Source: Yersinia ruckeri ATCC 29473 (GTDB lineage Bacteria; Pseudomonadota; Gammaproteobacteria; Enterobacterales; Enterobacteriaceae). Taken from it: 64,000 nucleotides of DNA. The position numbers and the translations under genes are program-made. Each line of letters begins with the position of its first letter. Positions within the stretch are counted from its first letter, which is position 1. The stretch is taken from the NCBI RefSeq assembly GCF_000754815.1, contig NZ_KN150747.1:570999-634998 (forward strand), written 5' to 3'. Below are positions 36,558-46,378 of this stretch, piece by piece. The notes beneath the pieces are model-generated. The model was given only the letters and a program-made list of their open reading frames with translations, had not been told where the DNA came from and did not search any database.

Positions 36558-37226
36558 CTATTCTCTGAAACTGCGTTGGCATGATAGGTTGACGGGGGCA
36601 CCCTCTACGTTTCCGGTGATTTTGTGTACGCCAAGCTGCCGTTGCTGGTTGGGGTAAAGATTAAAGTCGTCGATAACCTGTAGATTCCTCCAGCTTAAAC
36701 GGATATTTCCCTTGTTATACAGTAATATACCTTCTATTTCACAGGAGTGATGCCACTGTGGGGCAGGTTTTTTTGGCAAATGTCTGACTAAGCCCATATA
36801 GGCAATTTGGACACCAATCACCGCTCCTTTTTCACCACTGGCTGTTAGATTTCGCTGCGGCATCACACTGAGCCGATAAACTTGTTCCTGCTCCGGAGCC
36901 CCTCGTGCTTTTAAAGCGATCCTGCTTCGTTGATTGACTCCAAGGGCTAATTTCATTGGTGCAGCGAATAACAATGGTTGAACGGTTATTCCCAACGGTG
37001 TCAGCGATTCTTGATCTGGCGGTACGCCGGGGTTGTTCAAACGGTATAACGCAATGGCAACGTACTCGGTCTGCTCTCCGGTATTGATTATCTCAACGTA
37101 AGATTCCGAGTTATCAATAACAGCGATATGAGGCCGCATATCGATAGCGCTTATAGCTTGAAACGGGAGTGCCAAGCATGCCAGCGCCATTCCGCTATGG
37201 ACAATGAAGGTCAAAGGGTACGCCAT
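36558..37226 (-). CDS. Fimbrial periplasmic chaperone, second copy
   Basis: A 222-residue periplasmic protein with a signal sequence (LACLALPFQAISA) and a chaperone-like immunoglobulin fold pattern: a surface-strand region SYVEIINTGEQTEYVAIALYRL, then QPLLFAAPMKLALGVNQRSRIAL and VYRLSVMPQ. It is related to the upstream chaperone and overlaps it by 32 bp. Two cysteines (HSCEIEG, LSCQRS) match the pair in that chaperone. Why the operon needs two chaperones is unclear; one may serve the tip protein. Confidence 0.75.
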   Translation of the reverse strand: MAYPLTFIVHSGMALACLALPFQAISAIDMRPHIAVIDNSESYVEIINTGEQTEYVAIALYRLNNPGVPPDQESLTPLGITVQPLLFAAPMKLALGVNQRSRIALKARGAPEQEQVYRLSVMPQRNLTASGEKGAVIGVQIAYMGLVRHLPKKPAPQWHHSCEIEGILLYNKGNIRLSWRNLQVIDDFNLYPNQQRQLGVHKITGNVEGAPVNLSCQRSFRE

Positions 37227-37914
37227 CGGCTTCTCCTGACAGTTGTTTTACCGGTACGATATAAGGTGTGCCGGGGTAAATACTTTTACTTTTTTCTGTC
37301 TCTTTCTGTTTTTGTTTTTTGGACCACAGATTCAAGCGGGTAAATTGGCTGCGTACATTGCCGGTTGCCGTCAGTTGGATGCCTTCGGCAACGCATTGAT
37401 GGCTCCAGCTTTTTCTTTGCATTTTCTTTTCAGGAACGTGATGGATCAGTACGCCATAGGCGATACTAAGAATCATCGGGGCGCTGATCGTTTGCTCCGG
37501 TTTTGCTGATAGGCTGGCGGGTTTAAGATCTAATACCGGGTTGATATACAAGCGATAGAGTGTTTCCTGTTGTGGCATCTGGAGTGGGATCAGATTGATC
37601 TCCCGCTCTTGGTTGGGAGCCAGAGTGATGCGCGTAGGATTGAAGATCATTTCCGGCCTTTTGATTTCACCGATAGGGGTTTTTATCTCCGCGATTTCGC
37701 CGGGATTCTCGATCCGAACCAGTGTGACATCCAGATAAAGCGGCGTATCACCACTGTTATAAGCCCTGACGGTTCGGTTTTTTTGCAGGCCTTCTATTGT
37801 CGTTCGGGTCGGGTCAGCCACGAGATTGGCATAACTATTCTCACTGACAAAAAAAAGCAGTTGTAGGCAGAGTAACGGGAGCGTGTATCGGGACATCATC
37901 ATTTTCCTTATCAA
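37195..37914 (-). CDS. Fimbrial periplasmic chaperone, first copy
   Basis: A 239-residue protein with a signal sequence ending NSYA and the alternate-family (CooB/EcpB-like) chaperone pattern: TTIEGLQKNRTVRAYNSGD, then FNPTRITLAPNQEREINLIP and TLYRLYINPVLDLKP. The NPTRITLAPNQ segment corresponds to the strand that templates pilin folding. A lysine-rich insert (SKKQKQKETEKSK) lies in the second domain. It follows the usher by 12 bp. Confidence 0.8.
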   Translation of the reverse strand: MIRKMMMSRYTLPLLCLQLLFFVSENSYANLVADPTRTTIEGLQKNRTVRAYNSGDTPLYLDVTLVRIENPGEIAEIKTPIGEIKRPEMIFNPTRITLAPNQEREINLIPLQMPQQETLYRLYINPVLDLKPASLSAKPEQTISAPMILSIAYGVLIHHVPEKKMQRKSWSHQCVAEGIQLTATGNVRSQFTRLNLWSKKQKQKETEKSKSIYPGTPYIVPVKQLSGEADGVPFDLHCP

Positions 37915-37926
37915 AGAAGCTGACCA

Positions 37927-40242
37927 TTATTTAGGGTGGCAAAGGTAGTCGTGGTTATGTTGCTGACGTAAATCGCATAGGTAGAGCATGGTTTTATCCT
38001 GCACGTTGACGTGCTTCATCGCTTTGTCTGAAATAATGGAAAACAGGCCGTTGGGATAAACGGTTTCGCCAGTTTCCAGAATGGTGCCGGAAACCGGTTG
38101 GTTTTGAGCATCGATGAAAAAGCCGTTGTACAGCAGCGTTAATTGAATATCAGCCTGTGCGGCAAAGACTTGGCCAGGATGAGCATGCATAAAGTTAACC
38201 GGCAGGTTGATGTGCATATCCATATCGTTGCGACGAGTCTGAACCTCGGCAAATGTCTGTTTAGCGTAGCGTGGAACCGGTATTGCAGTGGTGGTTCCAC
38301 CTACGACCGGATAGCCTTCAACGCTAAAACTATAAGGGGTGCCAACGTCAGGTGTTTTGACCAGCATTGCGGTGCCGGTATAGCCATTTGGCCCGAAGGC
38401 AATACCTTGTGTATTGGCCGCCACCATGCCGTCATAATGCAGCCCGCCGTAGATTGTTTGATTGCTGGCTCCTATTTCCGCAGACAAATTGCCTCGTGAA
38501 CCTTGACGGGAAACGAGGCTACTGAGGTTATAATTTTGCCTATTAACGGTGCCGCTGAGGCCCAACGCGGTGTTACCGTAATCATCTGTTTGGTTATGTT
38601 GATAGTTGATGCCGCTGGCAATGTGTTTATCGGTATAAATGCTGGTTAGCTGAGTATTATGCTTTTTGAATGTTAGGGTGGCGTTTAAAAACAGGCCATA
38701 GTCATTTTTTCGATCGTTACGTTGGTCTTTACGCACGCCGATTGAAAAATTTACTCCATATTGAGGCTGTTGCCAGCGCCAGTTACCGTGCAACCGATGC
38801 TGAGCGGCGTTATTTGCATGGTGCAAATGGTAGCTGAGCGTAGTCGTACCAAATCGGCGACCATAAGAGAATGTGCTGCTGTTATTGCCCGTCGGGGTAT
38901 AGAAAGAAACATTGGGGTTTTGATAGCGCGAAACTGACCAAAATCCGAAAGTCGGATTGCTTCCACTGAGGCGTAGGTAACCGCCGCTACCTTTTTCACC
39001 GGAGATGACGCCGAGTGAAGGTGAGATATTAAGGCGTCCAAAAGTGAGTGGCCGTGAAATATTGCCTTCGGCCGCCCAATGATGCGCATTATCTGCGAGT
39101 AAGCTAACGTTAGAATTGAACCAGGGGGTAATCATGCTACGGCCAAATTGCATCAGATAGGCATCGGTTATCTTTTTTTTCTTTCTGGCGCGTAGAGATT
39201 CACCAACGGTAATAAACCAGCCTTTATTACCGTGGAAACTTATATTAGCAATTTGCAGACTTTCTCTGCTGACTTCTCGGCCGGTACGGTCAATCAAGCG
39301 TATGTCAGCATTATAATACCCGCTGGGTAATTGGGCGTAATCGATTTCATTACGGCCAAGCTGGGCAGGGAAACGACGGATAAACTGACCATCGCGATAA
39401 ATATCAAAATCCCCGTTTTGCGTGGCATATAGCACTAACGTCTCCGCCGAAGACGTTTCTGACGATATGTGATGTTGACTACCCAGCGAGACAAAATGAT
39501 CGAGCGCTGGGGAGATTAGGGTCTGCACCCTTGCGGCACTGTTATCTAAATAGTTTCTGTGTCCCGCGCGTAAATAAACAGAGGAAAAGTTCTTCTGTAT
39601 ATACCAGTTCTGGCCAATACCCTTTTTGGTGTCTCCATTGCGTAGCAGTCGTTGTACATGACTGGTATTATTATAGAACCAACCAAGATAGCCGTAGGAC
39701 TGAAAAGGAAGGCCAATATAGCCTTGTCCATTGACTGATATTGCCAAGTAGTTATTATTTGCTGCGCGTAAATCTACGGATTGATTATGAACCAACCCAA
39801 AGGTTGTTATGGGTAGTACGTTACTCAACTTAGGATCTTTAATGATAAGAGTCTGATTTATTTTATCCAGCGTTACTGAATGCCCGTTGAGGAAGTAGTC
39901 ACAGCCTGACTTACATTCATCATAAGGTAATTTCTCGAGTAATTTTTCTAATAAAACTATTTTTTCTATTACTATACCATTGTGTAGAAGTGACTCTTTA
40001 TCGAAATCCAACCTCTTGAGACTGTGTGAATAAAATAGTGGAAAAGGAAGATATTCACCATTTAATACAACCAATATTCTTCTTGATGTATCTTCCTCTA
40101 CAGCAGTAAAACCAGCAGGGACAAGGTGGTTAATGATGATTTCTCCATTGGAATAGAATGGGGTTATTATCATTAAAGAATAGAATGTAATTTTCCATTT
40201 TGAAACGTGATTAGTTGTAATTGCCATTGGATTCCATTCCAT
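37927..40242 (-). CDS. Outer membrane fimbrial usher, CooC/TcfC-like
   Basis: An outer-membrane pore that receives chaperone-subunit complexes and secretes the fibre. The 771-residue protein has an N-terminal hydrophobic segment (TFYSLMIITPFYSNG), a long beta-barrel-like middle, the segment VPRYAKQTFAEVQTRRNDMDMHINLP, and a C-terminal domain with two cysteines (YLCDLR, DYLCHP). The pattern YATQNGDFDIYRDGQFIRR and QLPSGYYNADIRLIDRTGREV is typical of alternate-clade ushers. It is shorter than the roughly 830-880 residues I expect. The ribosome site is weak; a start at 40227 is possible. Confidence 0.8.
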   Translation of the reverse strand: MEWNPMAITTNHVSKWKITFYSLMIITPFYSNGEIIINHLVPAGFTAVEEDTSRRILVVLNGEYLPFPLFYSHSLKRLDFDKESLLHNGIVIEKIVLLEKLLEKLPYDECKSGCDYFLNGHSVTLDKINQTLIIKDPKLSNVLPITTFGLVHNQSVDLRAANNNYLAISVNGQGYIGLPFQSYGYLGWFYNNTSHVQRLLRNGDTKKGIGQNWYIQKNFSSVYLRAGHRNYLDNSAARVQTLISPALDHFVSLGSQHHISSETSSAETLVLYATQNGDFDIYRDGQFIRRFPAQLGRNEIDYAQLPSGYYNADIRLIDRTGREVSRESLQIANISFHGNKGWFITVGESLRARKKKKITDAYLMQFGRSMITPWFNSNVSLLADNAHHWAAEGNISRPLTFGRLNISPSLGVISGEKGSGGYLRLSGSNPTFGFWSVSRYQNPNVSFYTPTGNNSSTFSYGRRFGTTTLSYHLHHANNAAQHRLHGNWRWQQPQYGVNFSIGVRKDQRNDRKNDYGLFLNATLTFKKHNTQLTSIYTDKHIASGINYQHNQTDDYGNTALGLSGTVNRQNYNLSSLVSRQGSRGNLSAEIGASNQTIYGGLHYDGMVAANTQGIAFGPNGYTGTAMLVKTPDVGTPYSFSVEGYPVVGGTTTAIPVPRYAKQTFAEVQTRRNDMDMHINLPVNFMHAHPGQVFAAQADIQLTLLYNGFFIDAQNQPVSGTILETGETVYPNGLFSIISDKAMKHVNVQDKTMLYLCDLRQQHNHDYLCHPK

Positions 40243-40280
40243 TATTCATGATGGCGATTTTTACGACTCTATTTATGACT

Positions 40281-40306
40281 AAAAGACGGAGTTTTCACCC
40301 CGTCTA
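40281..40306 (-). terminator. Attenuator-like hairpin between major pilin and usher
   Basis: On the minus strand AGACGG and CCGTCT form a stem and are followed by TTTTAG. It sits 20 bp after the pilin stop and 39 bp before the usher start. Such a partial stop would let pilin be made in excess over assembly proteins. Confidence 0.6.
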
Positions 40307-40325
40307 ATTCACTCTTTATGGGTTG

Positions 40326-40883
40326 TTAAATCTGGTCTTCTTGGTCACCTACTTCTTCTAATGGGTCAGCATCAGGTAGATGGATGACCGCTGATGTGCT
40401 GGACTCCAGCATTAAAGGAATGACACCAGTATAAATCTCTCCAGCGACAGCATTTGCGGGTGCCCGGGCTGTTACCCGGAAATCGACATTGGATCTGCCA
40501 TTCCCCTCCACAGCAAACGTTTGTGCATTATCGTTACCAATCCCGATATCTCTACCACTAATACTAAGATTAATATTCTCAAATGCTTTTTGACGATCAT
40601 CCGTCATCAGTGTTGGCAGACCTGAGATATAAATCACGAATTCATCATGGGATGAATTTGAAGAATTTAGCCGTACCTCCCTTTCTCCTGCATAGTCATT
40701 TTGGTCTAAGGATCTTAAATCGTGAACCAGCGTTATAGCACCCAATCTGGAACCATTTGCTTCGCTGATTGAAATATTTTCTGTTATTTCAGCCGTTATA
40801 TCTACATCCTGATGTAATGCGGCATGGAGTGGAGAGCTTGCCAAGATGGCTATTGCCAAGGTCGATATTGCTAATTTTTTCAT
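40326..40883 (-). CDS. Major fimbrial subunit, CS1/alpha type
   Basis: The first gene of the operon. The ATG at 40883 has AAGGAT upstream and gives 185 residues with a signal peptide MKKLAIS...SSPLHA. The mature protein starts ALHQDVDITAEITENISI and has LGAITLVHDL in the middle and VAGEIYTGVIPLMLE near the end, the pattern of CooA/CfaB-type pilins. Unusually, about 23 residues follow this terminal strand, ending with an acidic tail DADPLEEVGDQEDQI. It has no cysteine after the signal peptide, as expected for alpha pilins. Confidence 0.8.
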   Translation of the reverse strand: MKKLAISTLAIAILASSPLHAALHQDVDITAEITENISISEANGSRLGAITLVHDLRSLDQNDYAGEREVRLNSSNSSHDEFVIYISGLPTLMTDDRQKAFENINLSISGRDIGIGNDNAQTFAVEGNGRSNVDFRVTARAPANAVAGEIYTGVIPLMLESSTSAVIHLPDADPLEEVGDQEDQI

Positions 40884-41395
40884 TTTTATATCCTTATGTT
40901 TAGTTAACAGATTTCCGTATTTATAACGGTCGGTCACAATTTTGATAAGCTGTAGTTTTTTTAAAATAAATAACGTTATCTTTGTGCGTAGAAAACACTA
41001 ACATGGTTAATAATCGATGCTCAAGATTATCTTTTATTTATTTGCCTTATTCTTTTTTTTGTTTTTTTTATTCAGAATTGTTATTTATGATGTTTGTCGC
41101 ATGGGTTGGGCTTATTTGATTTCTGAGTGGCCATGTTTTTATTAATATAATAACAATCTCCATTTATTCATTGATTCATAGTCTATTTGTCATATCGCGG
41201 AAATGGCGCAAAAGTATATTTTGGCGCAATATATTTTTTTTGTCACATCCGTGTCATAAAAAAAGTATTTTTTTGTAATCAATCAATGTCATGTTTGTTT
41301 TCGAACAAAAAACTGATTTATTTCGCTCACGGTTATCTTTTATTCCATCTGTTCATTAACTGCGTGAGCTACACCAATTGATTCAGGGACCAGAC
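40884..41395. other. 512-bp AT-rich divergent region between fimbriae and ugpB
   Basis: A very AT-rich stretch with long T-runs and no gene that I can support. The side near ugpB holds a Pho box (41241-41257) and isolated TGTCAT half-sites at 41189 and 41289. The side near the pilin gene is of the kind often bound by H-NS, though I cannot show that from sequence alone. Confidence 0.6.
41241..41257 (+). promoter_or_regulatory. Pho box upstream of ugpB
   Basis: TGTCACATCCGTGTCAT contains two direct repeats, TGTCAC and TGTCAT, spaced 11 bp start to start, the arrangement bound by PhoB. It ends 138 bp before the ugpB ATG. The E. coli ugp operon is a classic Pho regulon member, so phosphate starvation should induce this operon. 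Confidence 0.75.
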
Positions 41396-42715
41396 ATGTT
41401 CTATCAGACGCTTCGTAACACAACGCTGTGTGCCGCGCTTACTTTGGTATTTAGTGCTCATGCACTCGCGACCACTGAAATTCCTTTTTGGCATTCAATG
41501 GAAGGAGAGTTAGGCAAAGAAGTCGACTCTCTGGCCCAGCGTTTTAATCAGACTCACCCAGATTATAAAATCGTTCCGGTCTATAAAGGTAATTACGAAC
41601 AGAACCTGGCTGCGGGTATTGCGGCATTCCGCTCTGGTAAAGCACCGGCTATTTTGCAGGTTTATGAAGTCGGCACCGCCACGATGATGGCCAGCAAAGC
41701 CATTAAGCCGGTGTTTGAAGTTTTTAAGGACGCTGGGATTAATTTTGATGAGTCAATCTTCGTGCCTACGGTTGCGGGCTATTACACCGACGCTAAAACT
41801 GGCCATTTATTATCTCAACCATTTAACAGCTCCACACCGGTACTTTATTACAACAAAGACGCTTTCAGGAAAGCGGGTCTGAATCCCGAACAGCCGCCAA
41901 AAACTTGGCAGGAACTGGCAGAAGATACTGCCAGGTTACGCACTGCGGGTATGACTTGTGGCTACGCCAGCGGCTGGCAAGGATGGATTCAGATTGAAAA
42001 CTTCAGCGCCTGGCATGGCCAACCGATAGCCAGTAAAAATAATGGCTTTGATGGAATGGATGCGGTACTCGAATTCAACAAACCTTTACAGGTCAAGCAT
42101 ATCCAATTGCTGGCTGATATGAATAAAAAAGGGGATTTCTCTTACTTTGGTCGTAAAGACGAATCTACTGCCAAGTTCTATAACGGCGATTGTGCTATCA
42201 CTACGGCTTCTTCTGGTTCACTGGCCGACATTCGACACTATGCCAAATTCAACTATGGCGTGGGCATGATGCCTTATGATGCGGATGCTAAAAACGTGCC
42301 GCAGAACGCCATCATCGGCGGAGCCAGTTTGTGGGTAATGGAGGGTAAGACTCCCGATACCTATAAGGGTGTGGCCGAGTTCCTACAGTTCCTGACTCAG
42401 CCAGAGATTGCCGCCGAATGGCATCAGAAAACCGGGTATCTGCCCATCACCACTGCGGCTTACGAATTGACTAAACAGCAAGGCTTCTACGATAAGAATC
42501 CGGGTGCCGATGTTGCTACTCGTCAGATGCTGAATAAACCGCCATTGCCTTATACCAAGGGTCTGCGCTTGGGCAATATGCCGCAAATCCGTACTGTAGT
42601 TGATGAGGAATTGGAAGGCGTGTGGACCGGTAAGAAAACGCCGCAGGAAGCATTGGACAATGCTGTTAAACGAGGTGATGTGCTGTTACGTCGTTTCGAG
42701 CAAGCCAATAAATAA
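41396..42715 (+). CDS. ugpB: sn-Glycerol-3-phosphate-binding periplasmic protein UgpB
   Basis: The binding subunit of the UgpBAEC importer for glycerol-3-phosphate and glycerophosphodiesters. The ATG at 41396 gives 439 residues, with AGGGA upstream and a signal peptide ending AHALA (residue 25). [17 protein letters not shown] at the mature start and [15 protein letters not shown] are hallmarks of the family. It is the first gene of ugpBAECQ and lies behind a Pho box. Confidence 0.97.
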   Translation: MFYQTLRNTTLCAALTLVFSAHALATTEIPFWHSMEGELGKEVDSLAQRFNQTHPDYKIVPVYKGNYEQNLAAGIAAFRSGKAPAILQVYEVGTATMMASKAIKPVFEVFKDAGINFDESIFVPTVAGYYTDAKTGHLLSQPFNSSTPVLYYNKDAFRKAGLNPEQPPKTWQELAEDTARLRTAGMTCGYASGWQGWIQIENFSAWHGQPIASKNNGFDGMDAVLEFNKPLQVKHIQLLADMNKKGDFSYFGRKDESTAKFYNGDCAITTASSGSLADIRHYAKFNYGVGMMPYDADAKNVPQNAIIGGASLWVMEGKTPDTYKGVAEFLQFLTQPEIAAEWHQKTGYLPITTAAYELTKQQGFYDKNPGADVATRQMLNKPPLPYTKGLRLGNMPQIRTVVDEELEGVWTGKKTPQEALDNAVKRGDVLLRRFEQANK

Positions 42716-42722
42716 TCCAGTG

Positions 42723-42784
42723 CCCCGCTGATGTGGGGAAGATCGCGCTCTCTTGTATTGATGATAGCAATGAGGGAGCGCGAT
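42723..42784 (+). terminator. Two hairpins between ugpB and ugpA
   Basis: The first is CCCCGC/GTGGGG around TGAT (42723-42738). The second is ATCGCGCTC (42742-42750) pairing with GAGCGCGAT (42776-42784). They lie in the only long gap of the operon and probably stabilise ugpB mRNA or limit read-through, giving more binding protein than permease. Confidence 0.6.
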
Positions 42785-42819
42785 TTAATGCTTCAATATA
42801 TCAATGAGCTAAATTCTTT

Positions 42820-43707
42820 ATGAGTGCTTCCCGCCCCGGTTTTTCCTGTAGCTGGTTACCCTATTTACTGGTTCTGCCACAGTTATTGATCACCGCAGTC
42901 TTCTTTCTTTGGCCTGCGGGTGAAGCGTTATGGTACTCGGTGCAGTCCCTTGATCCTTTTGGTCTTTCCAGTGAGTTCGTTGGTCTGAGCAACTTTACCC
43001 AGCTTTTTCAAGACGAATATTATCTAGCCTCTTTCTATACCACGTTGATTTTCAGTGGCTTGGTTGCGGGTATCGGCCTGATTGTTTCGTTGTTTTTTGC
43101 AGCCATGGTGGATTATGTCCTGCGTGGCAGCCGTATTTATCAAACCCTACTGATTTTGCCTTATGCTGTTGCGCCCGCAGTGGCGGCAGTGCTGTGGATT
43201 TTCCTGTTCAGTCCTGGTCTTGGATTGATTACTCATTTCCTCGGAATATTGGGCTATAACTGGAATCACGCACAAAATAGCGGCCAGGCGATGTTCTTAG
43301 TGGTATTGGCATCGGTTTGGAAGCAAATTAGCTATAACTTTCTATTTTTCCTCGCTGCATTACAGTCAATTCCTCGTTCATTGGTTGAAGCGGCCGCTAT
43401 TGATGGCGCAGGGCCGGTACGACGCTTTTTTAATATTGCGGTACCGCTGATTTCACCCGTGAGCTTTTTCCTGTTGGTCGTCAATCTGGTTTATGCCTTT
43501 TTCGATACATTTCCAGTCATCGACGCGGCAACGGGCGGCGGCCCGATGCAGTCCACCACCACTCTGATTTACAAAATCTATCGCGAAGGATTCGCTGGTT
43601 TGGATCTTTCCAGTTCTGCCGCCCAATCGGTGGTGTTAATGCTGCTAGTGATTGGCCTCACCGTCATTCAGTTCCGTTTTGTCGAACGTAAGGTACGTTA
43701 CCAATGA
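42820..43707 (+). CDS. ugpA: Glycerol-3-phosphate ABC transporter permease UgpA
   Basis: An inner-membrane subunit of the Ugp importer. The 295-residue length equals E. coli UgpA. It has about six hydrophobic segments and the coupling (EAA) loop [25 protein letters not shown], which contacts UgpC. It overlaps ugpE by four bases. Confidence 0.97.
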   Translation: MSASRPGFSCSWLPYLLVLPQLLITAVFFLWPAGEALWYSVQSLDPFGLSSEFVGLSNFTQLFQDEYYLASFYTTLIFSGLVAGIGLIVSLFFAAMVDYVLRGSRIYQTLLILPYAVAPAVAAVLWIFLFSPGLGLITHFLGILGYNWNHAQNSGQAMFLVVLASVWKQISYNFLFFLAALQSIPRSLVEAAAIDGAGPVRRFFNIAVPLISPVSFFLLVVNLVYAFFDTFPVIDAATGGGPMQSTTTLIYKIYREGFAGLDLSSSAAQSVVLMLLVIGLTVIQFRFVERKVRYQ

Positions 43708-44549
43708 TTGAGAATCGCCGAGGGCTGGATATTTTCTGCCATGTGATGCTGATTATCGGCGTATTGCTGATTCTTTTTCCGCTGTATGTCGCTTTTGTCG
43801 CCGCTTCGTTGGACGACAAGCAGGTATTTCAGGTGCCGATGACTCTGATTCCCGGCACGCAGCTATGGCATAACATCAGCCAAATCTGGTATGGCGGAGT
43901 GGGGAGCAGCAGCGCGCCTTTTGGTTTGATGCTATTCAATAGTTTTGTGATGGCTTTTGCGATTACGGTAGGGAAAATCACGGTATCGATACTCTCTGCC
44001 TACGCCATTGTTTATTTCCGCTTTCCCCTGCGAAACCTGTTTTTCTGGCTGATTTTTCTTACGCTGATGTTGCCGGTTGAAGTGCGTATTTTCCCGACAG
44101 TTCAGGTTATTGCCAACCTGAATATGCTGGATAGCTACACCGGGCTGACATTACCATTGATGGCCTCCGCTACAGCGACTTTCCTGTTCAGGCAATTCTT
44201 TATGACTTTGCCTGATGAACTGTTGGAAGCGGCGCGGATTGACGGAGCCGGTGCCATGCGCTTCTTTTGGGATATTGTATTGCCACTGTCTAAAACCAAT
44301 TTGGCAGCGCTATTTGTTATTACCTTTATCTATGGTTGGAACCAATATTTGTGGCCAATATTAATCACCAGTGATGCCTCAATGGGCACTGCGGTGGCGG
44401 GTATCCGAAGCATGATTTCCAGCTCGGGTGCTCCTACCCAGTGGAATCAGGTGATGGCGGCAATGATCCTGACATTAATTCCACCGGTTGTGGTGGTTCT
44501 TCTGATGCAGCGCTGGTTTGTGCGCGGTCTGGTAGACAGTGAGAAGTAA
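43704..44549 (+). CDS. ugpE: Glycerol-3-phosphate ABC transporter permease UgpE
   Basis: The partner permease of UgpA. The 281-residue protein starts [20 protein letters not shown], has about six hydrophobic segments, and carries the EAA loop [23 protein letters not shown]. It lies between ugpA (4-bp overlap) and ugpC (6-bp gap). Confidence 0.97.
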   Translation: MIENRRGLDIFCHVMLIIGVLLILFPLYVAFVAASLDDKQVFQVPMTLIPGTQLWHNISQIWYGGVGSSSAPFGLMLFNSFVMAFAITVGKITVSILSAYAIVYFRFPLRNLFFWLIFLTLMLPVEVRIFPTVQVIANLNMLDSYTGLTLPLMASATATFLFRQFFMTLPDELLEAARIDGAGAMRFFWDIVLPLSKTNLAALFVITFIYGWNQYLWPILITSDASMGTAVAGIRSMISSSGAPTQWNQVMAAMILTLIPPVVVVLLMQRWFVRGLVDSEK

Positions 44550-44555
44550 TCTGAT

Positions 44556-45629
44556 ATGGCATGTTTAAAGCTTCAGGCAGTAAGTAAATCCTATGACGGC
44601 ATTACGCCGGTGATTAAAACTATCGATCTGGATGTCGCCGATGGTGAATTTATCGTGATGGTCGGCCCGTCAGGCTGTGGAAAATCAACGTTGCTCCGGA
44701 TGGTAGCGGGTTTAGAATGTACCACCAGCGGCGATATTTATATTGATAACCAACGGGTGACTGATCTGGAACCCAAAGATCGCGGTATTGCGATGGTATT
44801 CCAGAATTACGCGCTGTATCCCCATATGAGTGTTTACGACAATATGGCCTATAGCTTGAAAATACGGGGATTTGGCAAAGAACAGATTCGTCAGCGTGTG
44901 GATGAAGCTGCGCGTATTTTAGAGTTACAGCCGCTGCTCAAACGTAAACCGCGAGAACTGTCCGGAGGCCAACGCCAGCGTGTAGCGATGGGACGCGCTA
45001 TTGTGCGTGAACCTGCGGTATTCCTGTTTGATGAGCCATTATCAAATCTGGATGCCAAGCTGCGGGTGCAGATGCGCCTTGAATTGCAACAGTTGCATCG
45101 TCGCCTAAAAACCACCAGTTTGTACGTCACTCACGATCAGGTTGAAGCCATGACATTGGCAGAGCGGGTAATTGTGATGAATAAAGGTGTGGCAGAACAA
45201 ATCGGTACGCCAAGTGAAGTGTATAAGCGCCCTGCCACATTGTTCGTAGCCAGTTTTATTGGCTCACCGGCGATGAATTTACTGTCGGGTAGTATCAGTC
45301 AGGATGGCAAACAATTTTTGTCTGGAGAGAGTGCGCCAATCTTGCTTGAACAGCCAAGACCTGCCTGGGCAGGGCGATTGTTGACCTTGGGTATTCGACC
45401 AGAGCATATTGAACTGACTACTTTGGCCCAAGGCGGGATCCCCTTAAACCTGCTGACACTAGAGCTACTGGGTGCAGATAATCTGGCTCATGGTCAATGG
45501 AATGGGCAGGGCGTTATTGCTCGGTTATCCCATGAGCATATGCCCGCAGTGGGTAGCACGTTATATTTGAAACTGCCGGCTCAGGCACTGCACTTTTTTG
45601 ATACTCAAAGCGGACTACGAATGGAATGA
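44556..45629 (+). CDS. ugpC: Glycerol-3-phosphate ABC transporter ATPase UgpC
   Basis: The MalK-like ATPase of the Ugp importer. The 357-residue protein has Walker [10 protein letters not shown] (37-45), signature LSGGQ (135-139), Walker [16 protein letters not shown] and a C-terminal regulatory domain containing LGIRPEH. In E. coli this domain mediates inhibition by internal phosphate. It overlaps ugpQ by four bases. Confidence 0.97.
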   Translation: MACLKLQAVSKSYDGITPVIKTIDLDVADGEFIVMVGPSGCGKSTLLRMVAGLECTTSGDIYIDNQRVTDLEPKDRGIAMVFQNYALYPHMSVYDNMAYSLKIRGFGKEQIRQRVDEAARILELQPLLKRKPRELSGGQRQRVAMGRAIVREPAVFLFDEPLSNLDAKLRVQMRLELQQLHRRLKTTSLYVTHDQVEAMTLAERVIVMNKGVAEQIGTPSEVYKRPATLFVASFIGSPAMNLLSGSISQDGKQFLSGESAPILLEQPRPAWAGRLLTLGIRPEHIELTTLAQGGIPLNLLTLELLGADNLAHGQWNGQGVIARLSHEHMPAVGSTLYLKLPAQALHFFDTQSGLRME

Positions 45630-46378
45630 TGAATATAGATTGGCCTTATCCTACGATTGTTGCCCACCGTGGTGGTGGCTCCTTGGCTCCGGAAAATACC
45701 TTGGCAGCGATTGACGTTGGCGCTCGCCACGGCCATAAGATGGTCGAGTTTGATGCGAAATTGTCGCAGGATGGACAGATTTTTCTGTTGCATGACGACA
45801 CACTGGAACGCACCAGTAACGGTTGGGGCATTGCGGGGGAATTACCGTGGGACAAACTGGTGCAGCTAGACGCTGGCGATTGGTATAGCTCGGCATTTCA
45901 GGGCGAGCGCTTGCCGTTATTGTCGGCGGTAGCGGCACGTTGCGCAGAATACGGTATGGCGGCCAATATCGAGATTAAACCGACGACGGGCGTAGAAATG
46001 CATACGGGACGCGCTATTGCGCTGGCGGCTCGTTTGCTGTGGCAGGGATGCAAAATACCGCCGTTGCTTTCTTCTTTCTCGGTCACGGCACTGGCGGCGG
46101 CACAGGATGCAGCACCGGAATTACCCCGTGGGCTATTGCTGGATGAATGGGATGAGCGCTGGTTGGAACTGACTCAGTTTCTGGGCTGTGTTTCTTTGCA
46201 TATTAATTATAAAGAACTGACTGCTGAACGAGTGGCGCGACTGAAAGCTGCTGGGCTACGTATTCTGGTCTACACGGTAAACCATCCAGCGCAAGCCAGA
46301 GAATTGTTAAATTGGGGTGTGGATTGTATTTGTACCGACCGTATAGATTTGATTGGTGTGGATTTTGCCAACGGCTGA
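45626..46378 (+). CDS. ugpQ: Cytoplasmic glycerophosphodiester phosphodiesterase UgpQ
   Basis: Hydrolyses glycerophosphodiesters arriving through UgpBAEC, releasing glycerol-3-phosphate in the cytoplasm. The 250-residue protein lacks a signal peptide, unlike GlpQ at 6.2-7.3 kb. GDPD motifs are [13 protein letters not shown] (13-25), EFD (41-43) and HDDTLERT (56-63). It ends the ugp operon; a hairpin spans its stop codon. Confidence 0.96.
   Translation: MMNIDWPYPTIVAHRGGGSLAPENTLAAIDVGARHGHKMVEFDAKLSQDGQIFLLHDDTLERTSNGWGIAGELPWDKLVQLDAGDWYSSAFQGERLPLLSAVAARCAEYGMAANIEIKPTTGVEMHTGRAIALAARLLWQGCKIPPLLSSFSVTALAAAQDAAPELPRGLLLDEWDERWLELTQFLGCVSLHINYKELTAERVARLKAAGLRILVYTVNHPAQARELLNWGVDCICTDRIDLIGVDFANG

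Noticed and set aside
41187-41381. A 64-codon plus-strand open frame before ugpB
   Set aside because: It covers the Pho box and T-rich promoter DNA, and is rich in Phe/Tyr/Ser as expected from random AT-rich sequence.
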